Of a DNA stretch of 64,000 nt, positions 25,232 through 32,582 are shown piece by piece. The DNA comes from JANYCG01 sp031392945 (GTDB lineage: Bacteria > Pseudomonadota > Gammaproteobacteria > Burkholderiales > Burkholderiaceae_C), in assembly GCA_031392945.1 (NCBI GenBank), contig JANMVT010000195.1, positions 34,924 through 98,923 of the forward strand. Direction: 5' to 3'. Position 1 is the first letter of the stretch; the number at the start of each line of letters is the position of its first letter. A program made the position numbers and the translations under genes. Under the pieces are notes generated by a model. The model saw only the letters and a program-made list of their open reading frames with translations. It was not told the DNA's origin and made no database searches.

Positions 25232-27400
25232 CTATCCGATGATTGCAGCGAGGTCTTTGCGGTCGGCGAAACGGTGCATGGCGATCGCGGCGACAAGCCG
25301 CTTCACGAATTCATTACTGACTGCACTACCGGAAGACAGCAAAACGCCCGGCCCCTGAAACTGGCCGTCGGACGCACCGGCTGATCGGGCCGCCGTGGTG
25401 ACCAACATTGCACCGTCGCCGCTGGCGGCTATCGCCTTACCGTGCTTGTAGGCCTCCTTGACGAATAATACCGCGTTGGCATCGGCGCACAGTGCAGCCA
25501 CGCTTGCCTTCCCGGCTGGAATGAATACGGCATCGAACAACACTGACGAAACCGTTGGCAAGCTGTGATCGACGTTGACCGGCTTGCCATCACTGTCGCT
25601 GATTTCGCCCAATCGCGGAGCAATGACTTTGACCGTTGCTCCTCCAGCTTCCAGGGCCTGGCGCATAGCCTTGATGCCCTTGCCATCGACACCGGCAGCC
25701 GCGAGCACCGCAAGCTTGCGGCCAACGACTGCAAGCTTGCGCGTGCTGGCCATGCTCAGCGCTGCATCAGTCCTGGGTTTGTCGGTGCGCGGAGCATTTG
25801 CAGCGCCCGCTGGCGGTGCCGGAACGGCCATGCCTAAACCATCGGCAACTCGCTTGGCAAGCGTCGAATCGACTTGCGTCAAATTCGAGACCATGCGCTC
25901 GCGTATCGCGAGCACTTCGACCTTGCCCAGCTCGAAGCAGAACGCAGAAACGATATGATCCTGCTCCCACGCTGCCTGACTACGCCAGAACAGCGCAGCC
26001 TGCGAGTAGTGATCGGCAAATGTTTCGCTACGTGCGCGAACCTTTTGCCCCGTCAAGCTTTCAGCATGACTGACAAAACCGCCCTGCTCCCACGGTCGCT
26101 GCATGGGACAACCAGCGCCAACGGTGTTGGGCTCATAGCTCACTCTGCCCTTCACGATGGTTTGCCGCATGTGGCCGTCACGCTGATTGTTGGCAACCGC
26201 CGTGATCGGTTGGTTGATCGGTAGCTCATGAAAATTAGGGCTGCCGAGCCGCGACAGCTGAGTGTCAGAGTACGAGAACAAGCGACCCTGCAATAGCGGA
26301 TCGTTACTGAAATCTATGCCGGGCACTAGATGCCCAGGGTGAAACGCAACCTGTTCCGTCTCGGCAAAATAATTGTCCGGATTGCGGTTCAGGGTCAGCT
26401 TGCCGATGATCTGCACCGGCACCAGGGATTCAGGAATTAATTTGGTGGCGTCCAGCAAATCGAAATCGAATTTGTGTTCGTCTTCTTCGGGCACGATTTG
26501 CACGCCGAACTCCCACTCCGGGTAGCGCCCCTGATCGATGGCCTCCCACAAGTCGCGCCGGTTGAAGTCGCAATCCTTGCCTGCGAGCTTCACGGCTTCG
26601 TCCCAGACCAGCGAATGCACGCCAAGCACGGGTTTCCAGTGAAACTTTACAAAACAGGATTTTCCTGCGTCGTCAATGAAACGATAGGTGTGAACACCGA
26701 AGCCTTCCATCATGGCAAAGCTGCGCGGAATGGCGCGGTCAGACATCACCCACATGATGGTGTGCGTAGTCTCGGGCACCATCGAAATGAAGTCCCACAG
26801 CGTATCGTGCGCCGAGGATGCCTGCGGTATCTCGTTATGCGGTTCCGGTTTGACCGAATGAATCAGATCCGGAAATTTGATCGCATCCTGGATAAAGAAC
26901 ACCGGGATATTATTTCCGACGAGATCGAAGTTGCCTTCCGCCGTGTAGAAGCGCACAGAAAAACCGCGAACGTCGCGTGCCGTATCAGCTGAGCCGCGCG
27001 AACCCGCGACCGTTGAAAAACGCACGAACACCGGCGTCGCTATTTTAGGATCCTGGAGAAATCCTGCCTTAGTAGTTTTGCCCATCGATTTGTAAACCTC
27101 GAACACGCCGTGCGCGCCTGCACCGCGTGCATGCACCACGCGCTCGGGGATTCGCTCATGATCGAAATGCATGATCTTTTCACGCAAGATGTGATCTTCA
27201 AGAAGCGTTGGCCCACGAGTCCCGGCGCGCAGTGAATTTTGATTGTCGCTAATGCGCAATCCCTGATTGGTAGTGAGCGATTCGCCCGGCAGTTGCGCCA
27301 ATGTCGACGCCGCCTGCCCTGACCGATTCTCATCAGACAGGGACGGATGCAGTCCGGTCAGATTGACCGATTTCGGCTTGTCACTTGTGCGTTTGGTCAT
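25232..27400 (-). CDS. katE: Large-subunit catalase HPII (KatE)
   Basis: 722 residues, the length of large-subunit clade-2 catalases. Catalytic His in RVVHARGAGAHG, Asn in DLVGNNIPVFFIQD, and the heme-ligand Tyr in RLFSYSDTQLSRLG. A C-terminal flavodoxin/DJ-1-like domain (about 575-720, KLAVLAAAGVDGKGIKAM) is present as in HPII. It breaks down hydrogen peroxide in the cytoplasm. Codon usage is visibly less GC-biased than in the neighbours, and the gene sits with two hemerythrin-like genes, suggesting it arrived in one block. Confidence 0.95.
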   Translation of the reverse strand: MTKRTSDKPKSVNLTGLHPSLSDENRSGQAASTLAQLPGESLTTNQGLRISDNQNSLRAGTRGPTLLEDHILREKIMHFDHERIPERVVHARGAGAHGVFEVYKSMGKTTKAGFLQDPKIATPVFVRFSTVAGSRGSADTARDVRGFSVRFYTAEGNFDLVGNNIPVFFIQDAIKFPDLIHSVKPEPHNEIPQASSAHDTLWDFISMVPETTHTIMWVMSDRAIPRSFAMMEGFGVHTYRFIDDAGKSCFVKFHWKPVLGVHSLVWDEAVKLAGKDCDFNRRDLWEAIDQGRYPEWEFGVQIVPEEDEHKFDFDLLDATKLIPESLVPVQIIGKLTLNRNPDNYFAETEQVAFHPGHLVPGIDFSNDPLLQGRLFSYSDTQLSRLGSPNFHELPINQPITAVANNQRDGHMRQTIVKGRVSYEPNTVGAGCPMQRPWEQGGFVSHAESLTGQKVRARSETFADHYSQAALFWRSQAAWEQDHIVSAFCFELGKVEVLAIRERMVSNLTQVDSTLAKRVADGLGMAVPAPPAGAANAPRTDKPRTDAALSMASTRKLAVVGRKLAVLAAAGVDGKGIKAMRQALEAGGATVKVIAPRLGEISDSDGKPVNVDHSLPTVSSVLFDAVFIPAGKASVAALCADANAVLFVKEAYKHGKAIAASGDGAMLVTTAARSAGASDGQFQGPGVLLSSGSAVSNEFVKRLVAAIAMHRFADRKDLAAIIG

Positions 27401-27543
27401 GGAAAAATACCCGCTATTTTTTGCTTACAAATTTTCGCGCGGCGTCGGACATTGGATGAAACTGATGTCCGTGGAAACCGTACGCGAACCGGCGATTTCC
27501 CAACCGCAGATCGCTACTGTAGCCAGGAATGCGGCTCCAATCG

Positions 27544-28059
27544 TTACTGGGTTTCCATCACGTCGGTCATCTCGGTCATCAACGCTTTCTTGCGCTCGCT
27601 CATCTGGCCACCGATTGTCGGCAGATCCATCGACGACTTGCGGCACTTCGGAAACAGCTCACCCTCTTCTTCCTTCACGTGATGCTCTATGTATTCGCTG
27701 AGCACCTTGACCTTGGCGTCGTAGAGACCATCATCCGCGTCCATGCTGCGAATCTGCGCTATGAGTTCCTTGCACGAGGCGTGCTCGACTTCCGCCTCGT
27801 CAAGCAGATCGGGGTCGACCATGGCCTGACGTGCCGCAGGATAAAAAATCTCTTCCTCAATGGTCGCGTGTACGCTGACCATCAGGCAAATGTGCTCGGC
27901 GAGCGCTTGCCGCTCGTCGCCATCGGTGCCCTTGGCGGCCAGCTTCATGTATTTCTGAAACAGCGCGTGAACTTCCTTATGGTCATCGGTCAAGAGCTTG
28001 ATCGGATCGATGGTCGTTGCTGCGCGCGGGGATTTCTTGGTGGTAGTTTTTGTCGTCAT
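27544..28059 (-). CDS. Hemerythrin HHE cation-binding protein (first)
   Basis: 171 residues from ATG 28059 (AGGAA 7 nt upstream; the frame is open further). A basic Lys/Thr-rich N-tail is followed by HHE helices: LLTDDHKEVHALFQKY, VSVHATIEEEIFYP, EVEHASCKELI and EYIEHHVKEEEGELFPKC. These His/Glu residues form the di-iron site of hemerythrin-like proteins, which bind oxygen, NO or iron. It is a paralogue of the protein at 28886-29377. Confidence 0.88.
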   Translation of the reverse strand: MTTKTTTKKSPRAATTIDPIKLLTDDHKEVHALFQKYMKLAAKGTDGDERQALAEHICLMVSVHATIEEEIFYPAARQAMVDPDLLDEAEVEHASCKELIAQIRSMDADDGLYDAKVKVLSEYIEHHVKEEEGELFPKCRKSSMDLPTIGGQMSERKKALMTEMTDVMETQ

Positions 28060-28263
28060 GGTATTTCCTGTCGTTGTTGATTTGAATTGAGGGGCAATCG
28101 CGAAGACAGACGCGCTGCGCACACTGACCGGCATTTGGATGCACGCGCTCTAGCGCGGGAGGAGTGTTGATGGACTCGGCGTCGGCCGAATCGGCATGTG
28201 CCTGCAAGTGCATGCAGTGAACCACCCGGAGAGTTTGCGGTAACACTGGCGCAGTCATCCCCG

Positions 28264-28485
28264 TCACCGGGATTTGTGGATTTCGACACCGAATTTCTTG
28301 GCGGCAGACTGGATGCGCTTCCACGCCGCATCGCGTTCGGAATCTGTGACACCGTCAACCTGACTGAAGCGCGCAATGGCATTGCGGACATGGCCCGCGT
28401 TCTCTAGGGGTTCCTTGCGCTGGGTTGGAAACGCAAATTCCCTGGCACTGAGACCATCGCGGCCTTTCGCAGTTAATTTGGTCAT
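28264..28485 (-). CDS. Small basic protein (resembles DUF6582-type)
   Basis: 73 residues: MTKLTAKGRDGLSAREFAFP, then RKEPLENAGHVRNAIARFSQ, then DAAWKRIQSAAKKFGVEI. The pattern of an F-A-x-P segment, a H-x-x-N-A-x-A-R segment and an Arg/Lys-rich tail resembles small proteins I associate with DUF6582, often beside stress or phage-like genes. The family match is from memory and uncertain. The ribosome site is weak. Confidence 0.6.
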   Translation of the reverse strand: MTKLTAKGRDGLSAREFAFPTQRKEPLENAGHVRNAIARFSQVDGVTDSERDAAWKRIQSAAKKFGVEIHKSR

Positions 28486-28560
28486 GGGAATGCCGAATGT
28501 CGTTCGAACCCTGTGTTACCGCCGTCCGATGCGGTCGGCTTGACCGCGGGGCTGTGAACC

Positions 28561-28638
28561 TCAACGAAAGAAGATGTATAAAACGACGAGAACGATTGCT
28601 GGAACGCCAAGAATCCAGCCCAAGAAATACTTGCCCAT
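28561..28638 (-). CDS. 25-residue single-helix membrane microprotein (GVP type)
   Basis: MGKYFLGWILGVPAIVLVVL and then YIFFR, preceded by GGAGATCATC. The motif LGVP followed by a hydrophobic helix and F-x-R end recurs in the 24-residue protein at 30284-30358, so these are two members of one microprotein family. It probably spans the inner membrane once. A TCCTACA motif lies 83-89 bp upstream. Confidence 0.6.
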   Translation of the reverse strand: MGKYFLGWILGVPAIVLVVLYIFFR

Positions 28639-28720
28639 GATGATCTCCGGTTGTGAATAAGCTTGGATCAAATATAGTCTTGCGGCAGCATGAATTCAGC
28701 AAGACACCACCGCCAACCCT

Positions 28721-28727
28721 TGTAGGA
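28721..28727 (-). promoter_or_regulatory. TCCTACA motif upstream of the 25-residue microprotein
   Basis: On the minus strand it reads TCTCCTACAAGG. It faces the microprotein ATG at 28638. Confidence 0.35.
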
Positions 28728-28798
28728 GACGCGCCTTAGTTGTGCAAACGGCCCCACGAGTGACGCCGACCCCTGCGACGGCATGCCCTCATCGTCAG

Positions 28799-28882
28799 CT
28801 AGATCAGGAACACCGTCAAAAACGTGGCGATGGTCGTGCCGGTGTTGATCGCCAACTGCCAATTCTCCGAGAAGTGGACCAC
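28799..28882 (-). pseudogene. Relic of a low-affinity iron permease family protein
   Basis: 28 codons read VVHFSENWQLAINTGTTIAT, then FLTVFLI and a stop. The family (low-affinity Fe/Cu permease) carries HFSDTWQLxINTGTTIxTFLMVFLIQ. Here a stop replaces the following Gln, and the rest of the gene is absent on both sides. It lies directly behind the second hemerythrin-like gene. Confidence 0.65.
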
Positions 28883-28885
28883 GCG

Positions 28886-29377
28886 TCACATCGTGCCGGA
28901 GGCCAGCAGATCTTTCTTGCGCGCGGCCATCTTGGCGCCCAGCGCTACCATGTCGAGCCTGGTTTCACGCGCCTTCGGGAACATCTCGTCCTGCTCCTCC
29001 TCGACATGGTGCTTGACGTATTCCGACAGCACCTTGATCTTGGCTTCAAACATCTCGCCGTCGGGCTCGATGGCCTTGACCTGCGCGATCAGAGCCTTCA
29101 GCGTCGCGTGCTCGAAGCTCGCGTCGGGAACCAGCTCGTGATCCTTCAATGCTTGTTTCACGACCGGATAGAAGATCTCTTCCTCGACCTGCGCATGCAC
29201 GCTGAGTGCGGTGCAGATCGACGCGACGATGACTTTCTTCTTCGCCGGTGATCGGACGACCTCATACAGCTCGAACAAACCACTGACGTGTTTGTGGTCG
29301 GCACGAAGCATCGCGGTGGCTTCCAGAGCCTTGGGCGCGGCCGGGACAGCTATTGTTCTGTGGGTTGCGGTAGTCAT
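28886..29377 (-). CDS. Hemerythrin HHE cation-binding protein (second)
   Basis: 163 residues from ATG 29377 (AAGGA upstream; the frame is open to 29485). HHE motifs as in its neighbour: MLRADHKHVSGLFELY, LSVHAQVEEEIFYP, SFEHATLKALI, EYVKHHVEEEQDEMFPKA. The two paralogues share the order of motifs but differ in their N-tails (this one Ala/Pro-rich). They are probably non-heme di-iron proteins of redox defence, fitting with katE. A TCCTACG variant lies about 115 bp upstream. Confidence 0.88.
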   Translation of the reverse strand: MTTATHRTIAVPAAPKALEATAMLRADHKHVSGLFELYEVVRSPAKKKVIVASICTALSVHAQVEEEIFYPVVKQALKDHELVPDASFEHATLKALIAQVKAIEPDGEMFEAKIKVLSEYVKHHVEEEQDEMFPKARETRLDMVALGAKMAARKKDLLASGTM

Positions 29378-29644
29378 GAGTGTGATTCCTTCAATGCATG
29401 AGAGGGGGATCAAGATGACCATCAGAGTGGGGACTTCGACATTGTGTGCCGACAGATTGCGCACAGTTGTCAGTGGGGTTCGCACGGTGACGTAGGACGA
29501 GAGGCCGGTGTCGGCTATGCCTCGTTTCAGATCACCAGCCCTGTTGGCGCCGACGCGATATTGACCCGGTAGCCGACTTGGACTGACTCAAGCCATTTGC
29601 ACTCAACCCCAATGTTGACAACTATCTGCATAGTTGATGATTTC
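29378..29644. other. Intergenic stretch, no gene seen
   Basis: On the minus strand a short frame ends ECKWLESVQVGYRVN... with a stop, which looks like the end of some protein but I cannot name it. No ribosome site or complete gene is visible. A TCCTACG motif variant (29491-29497) faces the hemerythrin-like gene. Confidence 0.4.
29491..29497 (-). promoter_or_regulatory. TCCTACG variant motif upstream of second hemerythrin-like gene
   Basis: Minus strand reads CGTCCTACG, 114-120 bp before the ATG at 29377. It differs from the common motif in the last base only. Confidence 0.25.
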
Positions 29645-29706
29645 CAATGAAAATGGCCAATTTCCCCCGTGGAACATGCGTAGTTAGCTACTATTTTTAT
29701 AGTGAA
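29645..29706 (-). repeat. Dispersed ~60-bp repeat, copy 4
   Basis: Minus strand: CACTATAAAAATAGTAGC head, TAACTACGCATG middle, TTCCACGGGGG tail, TTGGCCATTTTC end. It marks the right edge of the less GC-rich katE/hemerythrin block. Confidence 0.75.
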
Positions 29707-29752
29707 ATGCCGCCCGCCCATCGCGGACTGGTGGCGCGCGGATTGGCCTCTC

Positions 29753-29759
29753 TCCTACA
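29753..29759 (+). promoter_or_regulatory. TCCTACA motif upstream of the small-membrane-protein genes
   Basis: CTCTCCTACACC, 91 bp before the ATG at 29844 and on its coding strand. Confidence 0.35.
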
Positions 29760-29843
29760 CCGGCAGTGCCCTGCTTCCTATGGCCTGGCTGGCCCGGGCG
29801 ATCCATGATCGCTTCTGGCAACCCTGCAATTTTTTTATCCACC

Positions 29844-30284
29844 ATGGCCGATCCACATCCATCCATCATCGACCCGCAGCCCATATCTTCCAGCGCCGTG
29901 TCGTGGGGTGCCATCCTGGCCGGAGCGGCAGGCGCGGCGGCGCTGTCGCTGATCCTGCTGATGCTTGGCGTGGGCTTGGGCCTGTCGTCTGTGTCGCCAT
30001 GGGCGTGCAGCGGCCTGGACGGCGCGGACTTGGGCAGATCAACCATCATCTGGATCATCGTCACCCAACTGCTGGCCTCCGGCATGGGCGGTTTTTTGGC
30101 GGGCCGCCTGCGCACGAGGTGGTTCGACACCCCTGCCGATGAGGTTTATTTCCGGGACACCGCGCACGGCTTTCTGGCCTGGGCCATGGCGTCGTTGGCG
30201 ACGGCGTTGTCGCCTGCCTGTCAGCCACCTTCGGCGGGCGCCTGCGCGACGCCTGACCCGACCAACCCCTTCTGGAGCCACTGA
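29844..30284 (+). CDS. Membrane protein of unknown function, possibly C-terminally frameshifted
   Basis: 146 residues from ATG 29844. Two hydrophobic regions are clear (WGAILAGAAGAAALSLILLM and IIWIIVTQLLASGMGGFLAG), followed by RTRWFDTPADEVYFRDTAHG and FLAWAMASLATAL, a layout known from conserved proteins of Burkholderiales. The last 20 residues (PACQPPSAGACATPDPTN) do not look like membrane sequence; the +1 frame reads VVACLSATFGGRLRDA and stops at 30256, a more natural end. The stop overlaps the next ATG by one base (TGATG). Confidence 0.7.
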   Translation: MADPHPSIIDPQPISSSAVSWGAILAGAAGAAALSLILLMLGVGLGLSSVSPWACSGLDGADLGRSTIIWIIVTQLLASGMGGFLAGRLRTRWFDTPADEVYFRDTAHGFLAWAMASLATALSPACQPPSAGACATPDPTNPFWSH

Positions 30285-30358
30285 TGCGTTCACTGCTGCT
30301 GCTTTTTCTCGGTGTTCCGATCCCGATCATCATCCTGATCGCCCTGTTTGTGCGTTAG
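30284..30358 (+). CDS. 24-residue single-helix membrane microprotein (GVP type)
   Basis: MRSLLLLFLGVPIPIIILIA then LFVR, with GGAG 6 nt before the ATG and one-base overlap with the upstream gene. It shares the LGVP-helix-F-x-R plan with the microprotein at 28561-28638. Its translational coupling suggests that it works with the upstream membrane protein (inference). Confidence 0.6.
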   Translation: MRSLLLLFLGVPIPIIILIALFVR

Positions 30359-30368
30359 GAGCATCGCC

Positions 30369-30689
30369 ATGTCAAATGCATTGCGTTTTTTCATTTTTGG
30401 GTTTGCCCTGGTCGCCATCGTCGGCTTCGGCATGACGGCCTGTTCGGACAAGGCCGCGCCGCCAGCCGCTGCGGCAGCGCCGCTCATCACCGGGCCTGCG
30501 ACGACGCCCAGCACCCAGGTGCTCGGTGTGGCCCCGGCGGGGCCGACGGCCGACCCAGCGGCGGGCACGTCGCCGGCCAAATCCGACATGAGCCGCGCAC
30601 AGGAGTCCAGCGCCATGCCCATGCCGGGGCAGGCCAATGACCACTCGGTGCTGGGTCCCAAACCCGTGGACAAATCTTCGGGCAAATGA
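30369..30689 (+). CDS. Small Ala/Pro-rich lipoprotein
   Basis: 106 residues, GGAG before ATG. The signal peptide ends in MTACS, giving Cys as the lipidated residue. The mature part is low-complexity (APPAAAAAPLITGPATTPST) and ends with a charged KPVDKSSGK tail, so it is likely unstructured. It lies 10 nt after the microprotein, suggesting one operon. Confidence 0.65.
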   Translation: MSNALRFFIFGFALVAIVGFGMTACSDKAAPPAAAAAPLITGPATTPSTQVLGVAPAGPTADPAAGTSPAKSDMSRAQESSAMPMPGQANDHSVLGPKPVDKSSGK

Positions 30690-30732
30690 TTTCTGCAAAC
30701 AGCTCGCGGCGTTTTCCCGCACTGGAGGATTT

Positions 30733-31242
30733 ATGTTGAATTCCGGTCAAGTCAATGCGCTCAATGCAAGCTCCGCTGCCAGCTTTTTCTTTGCCAGGCC
30801 GATGCCTTCCGGGGCGGCAGATTCAGCCATCAGCGAACAAATCTGCCGCGCGGACGGGCAATTTGTCGCGATGCTTGACGCCTACCGGCCCAGCGGCGGG
30901 CTGGCGCGGCTGCAGGAGCTGGCCACCCTGCGCTGCGGCGGCGCCCAGGTCGATGTCAACCGCCTGGCCAGTTGCATCTCGCGCCGCGAGTTGATCTGTT
31001 TTGAGTGGCAGTCGCATGCCTGGCTGCCGCTGTTCCAGTTCAATGCCACCGACATGACGCCGCTGGCCCAATTGCAGCCCGTGCTGGTGGAGCTGAGTTG
31101 CCTATACGACCCCTGGGAGCTGGCGCAGTGGTTTTCGCAGCCCAATCCCTGGCTTGCCGGCCAGGCACCTGCGGACACCCTGTTGAGCGACTTGGCGGCC
31201 GTGCTCCAGGCCGCGCGCGCCGACCGCTTCGTGGCCAATTGA
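30733..31242 (+). CDS. ParS/MbcA-like (Xre antitoxin C-terminal-type) protein without toxin partner
   Basis: 169 residues, GGAGG 5 nt before ATG. The C-terminal region YDPWELAQWFSQPNPWLAGQ ... LLSDLAAVLQAARADRF matches the toxin-binding domain of MbcA/ParS/Xre antitoxins, here preceded by REL-ICFEWQSHAWLPLFQF. No RES-domain toxin or helix-turn-helix is present nearby. The stop overlaps the next ATG (TGATG). The family appears as a chromosomal solo gene in Burkholderiales (memory). A role in toxin control is therefore doubtful. Confidence 0.65.
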   Translation: MLNSGQVNALNASSAASFFFARPMPSGAADSAISEQICRADGQFVAMLDAYRPSGGLARLQELATLRCGGAQVDVNRLASCISRRELICFEWQSHAWLPLFQFNATDMTPLAQLQPVLVELSCLYDPWELAQWFSQPNPWLAGQAPADTLLSDLAAVLQAARADRFVAN

Positions 31243-32582
31243 TGGTGTCGCCGATGAAGAAGCTGGTGAAGCCGCCGTTCGCCGCCAGCGCCGCGTTGGC
31301 CTTGCTGGCCCTGGCCGCTTGCGGCGCGGTGAGCTTGCTGCCGGACTCGGCCGGGATGGGTCCGCGGCCGACGCTGCCCGAGCCGCAGGCCAGCTTGATT
31401 CCAACGGTCAACATCGCGCCTGCCATAGGCTGGCCTTCAGGCGCCACGCCACTGGCCGCTGCCGGCACGCGTGTTGCCGCGTTCGCCCACGGGTTGGACC
31501 ACCCGCGCTGGCTGTACGTGTTGCCCAACGGCGATGTGCTGGCGGCCGAAACCAATGCGCCGCCCAAACCCGCCGATGGCTTGGGGCTCAAAGGCTGGAT
31601 CATGGGCCTGGTAATGAAGCGCGCGGGTGCAGCGACGCCCAGCGCCAACCGCATCACCCTGCTGCGCGACACCGACGGGGACGGCGTTGCCGATGTGCGC
31701 TCGGTCTTGCTCGACGGCCTGAATTCCCCCTTTGGCATGGCGCTGGCCGGCGGCAATTTGTATGTGGCCAATTCCGACGCGGTGCTGCGTTTCCCCTACA
31801 CGACGGGTGATGTCCGCATCACCGCGCCCGGCGTCAAGCTGGTCGATTTGCCGGCCGGCCCGATCAACCACCACTGGACCAAGAACCTGATTGCCAGCCC
31901 CGACGGCGCCAAGCTGTATGTGACGGTCGGTTCCAACAGCAATGTGGCCGAGCGCGGCATGGAGATTGAGGCCGGGCGCGCGGCAATCTGGCAGGTGGAC
32001 ATCAACACCGGCGCGCACCGCATCTTCGCGTCCGGCCTGCGCAACCCCAATGGCCTGGCCTGGGAAGGCGCCAATGGCGGCGTCTTGTGGACGGTGGTCA
32101 ATGAGCGCGACGAGATCGGCAACGACCTGGTGCCCGATTTCCTGACATCGGTGCGTGATGGGGCTTTTTATGGCTGGCCCTACAGCTATTACGGCCAGCA
32201 TGTGGACATCCGCGTCACGCCGCAGCAGCCTGCCCTGGTGGCCAGCGCCATCGCGCCAGACTATGCGCTGGGGTCGCACACCGCGTCTTTGGGATTGGCA
32301 TCCTCAAGCGGCAGCAGTTTGCCGGCGCAGTTTGCGAAGGGCATGTTCATTGGCCAGCACGGCTCCTGGAACCGGCGTCCGCACAGCGGCTACAAGGTGG
32401 TTTTTCTGGCGTTTGAAGCAGGCCAGCCGGTTGGCGCGCCGCTGGATGTGTTGACCGGGTTTCTGAGCGAAGACGGCAAGGCCTTTGGCCGGCCGGTAGG
32501 GGTTGCTCTGGACAGGCAGGGCGCCTTGCTGGTCGCCGACGACGTCGGGAACGTGGTGTGGCGGGTCACGGCACTGCGTTGA
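31242..32582 (+). CDS. Sorbosone dehydrogenase-type (glucose/sorbosone) beta-propeller lipoprotein
   Basis: 446 residues. The lipobox LAAC follows a hydrophobic signal. The rest is a PQQ-type glucose/sorbosone dehydrogenase propeller: HGLDHPRWLYVLPNGDVLAA, DTDGDGVAD, NSPFGMAL, SGLRNPNGLAW, VVNERDEIGNDLVPD, IGQHGSWNRRP, GRPVGVALD. These are the usual blades of the family, which oxidises sugars or related compounds with PQQ in the periplasm; the true substrate is unknown. It overlaps the hybrid kinase tail-to-tail by 17 nt. Confidence 0.88.
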   Translation: MVSPMKKLVKPPFAASAALALLALAACGAVSLLPDSAGMGPRPTLPEPQASLIPTVNIAPAIGWPSGATPLAAAGTRVAAFAHGLDHPRWLYVLPNGDVLAAETNAPPKPADGLGLKGWIMGLVMKRAGAATPSANRITLLRDTDGDGVADVRSVLLDGLNSPFGMALAGGNLYVANSDAVLRFPYTTGDVRITAPGVKLVDLPAGPINHHWTKNLIASPDGAKLYVTVGSNSNVAERGMEIEAGRAAIWQVDINTGAHRIFASGLRNPNGLAWEGANGGVLWTVVNERDEIGNDLVPDFLTSVRDGAFYGWPYSYYGQHVDIRVTPQQPALVASAIAPDYALGSHTASLGLASSSGSSLPAQFAKGMFIGQHGSWNRRPHSGYKVVFLAFEAGQPVGAPLDVLTGFLSEDGKAFGRPVGVALDRQGALLVADDVGNVVWRVTALR

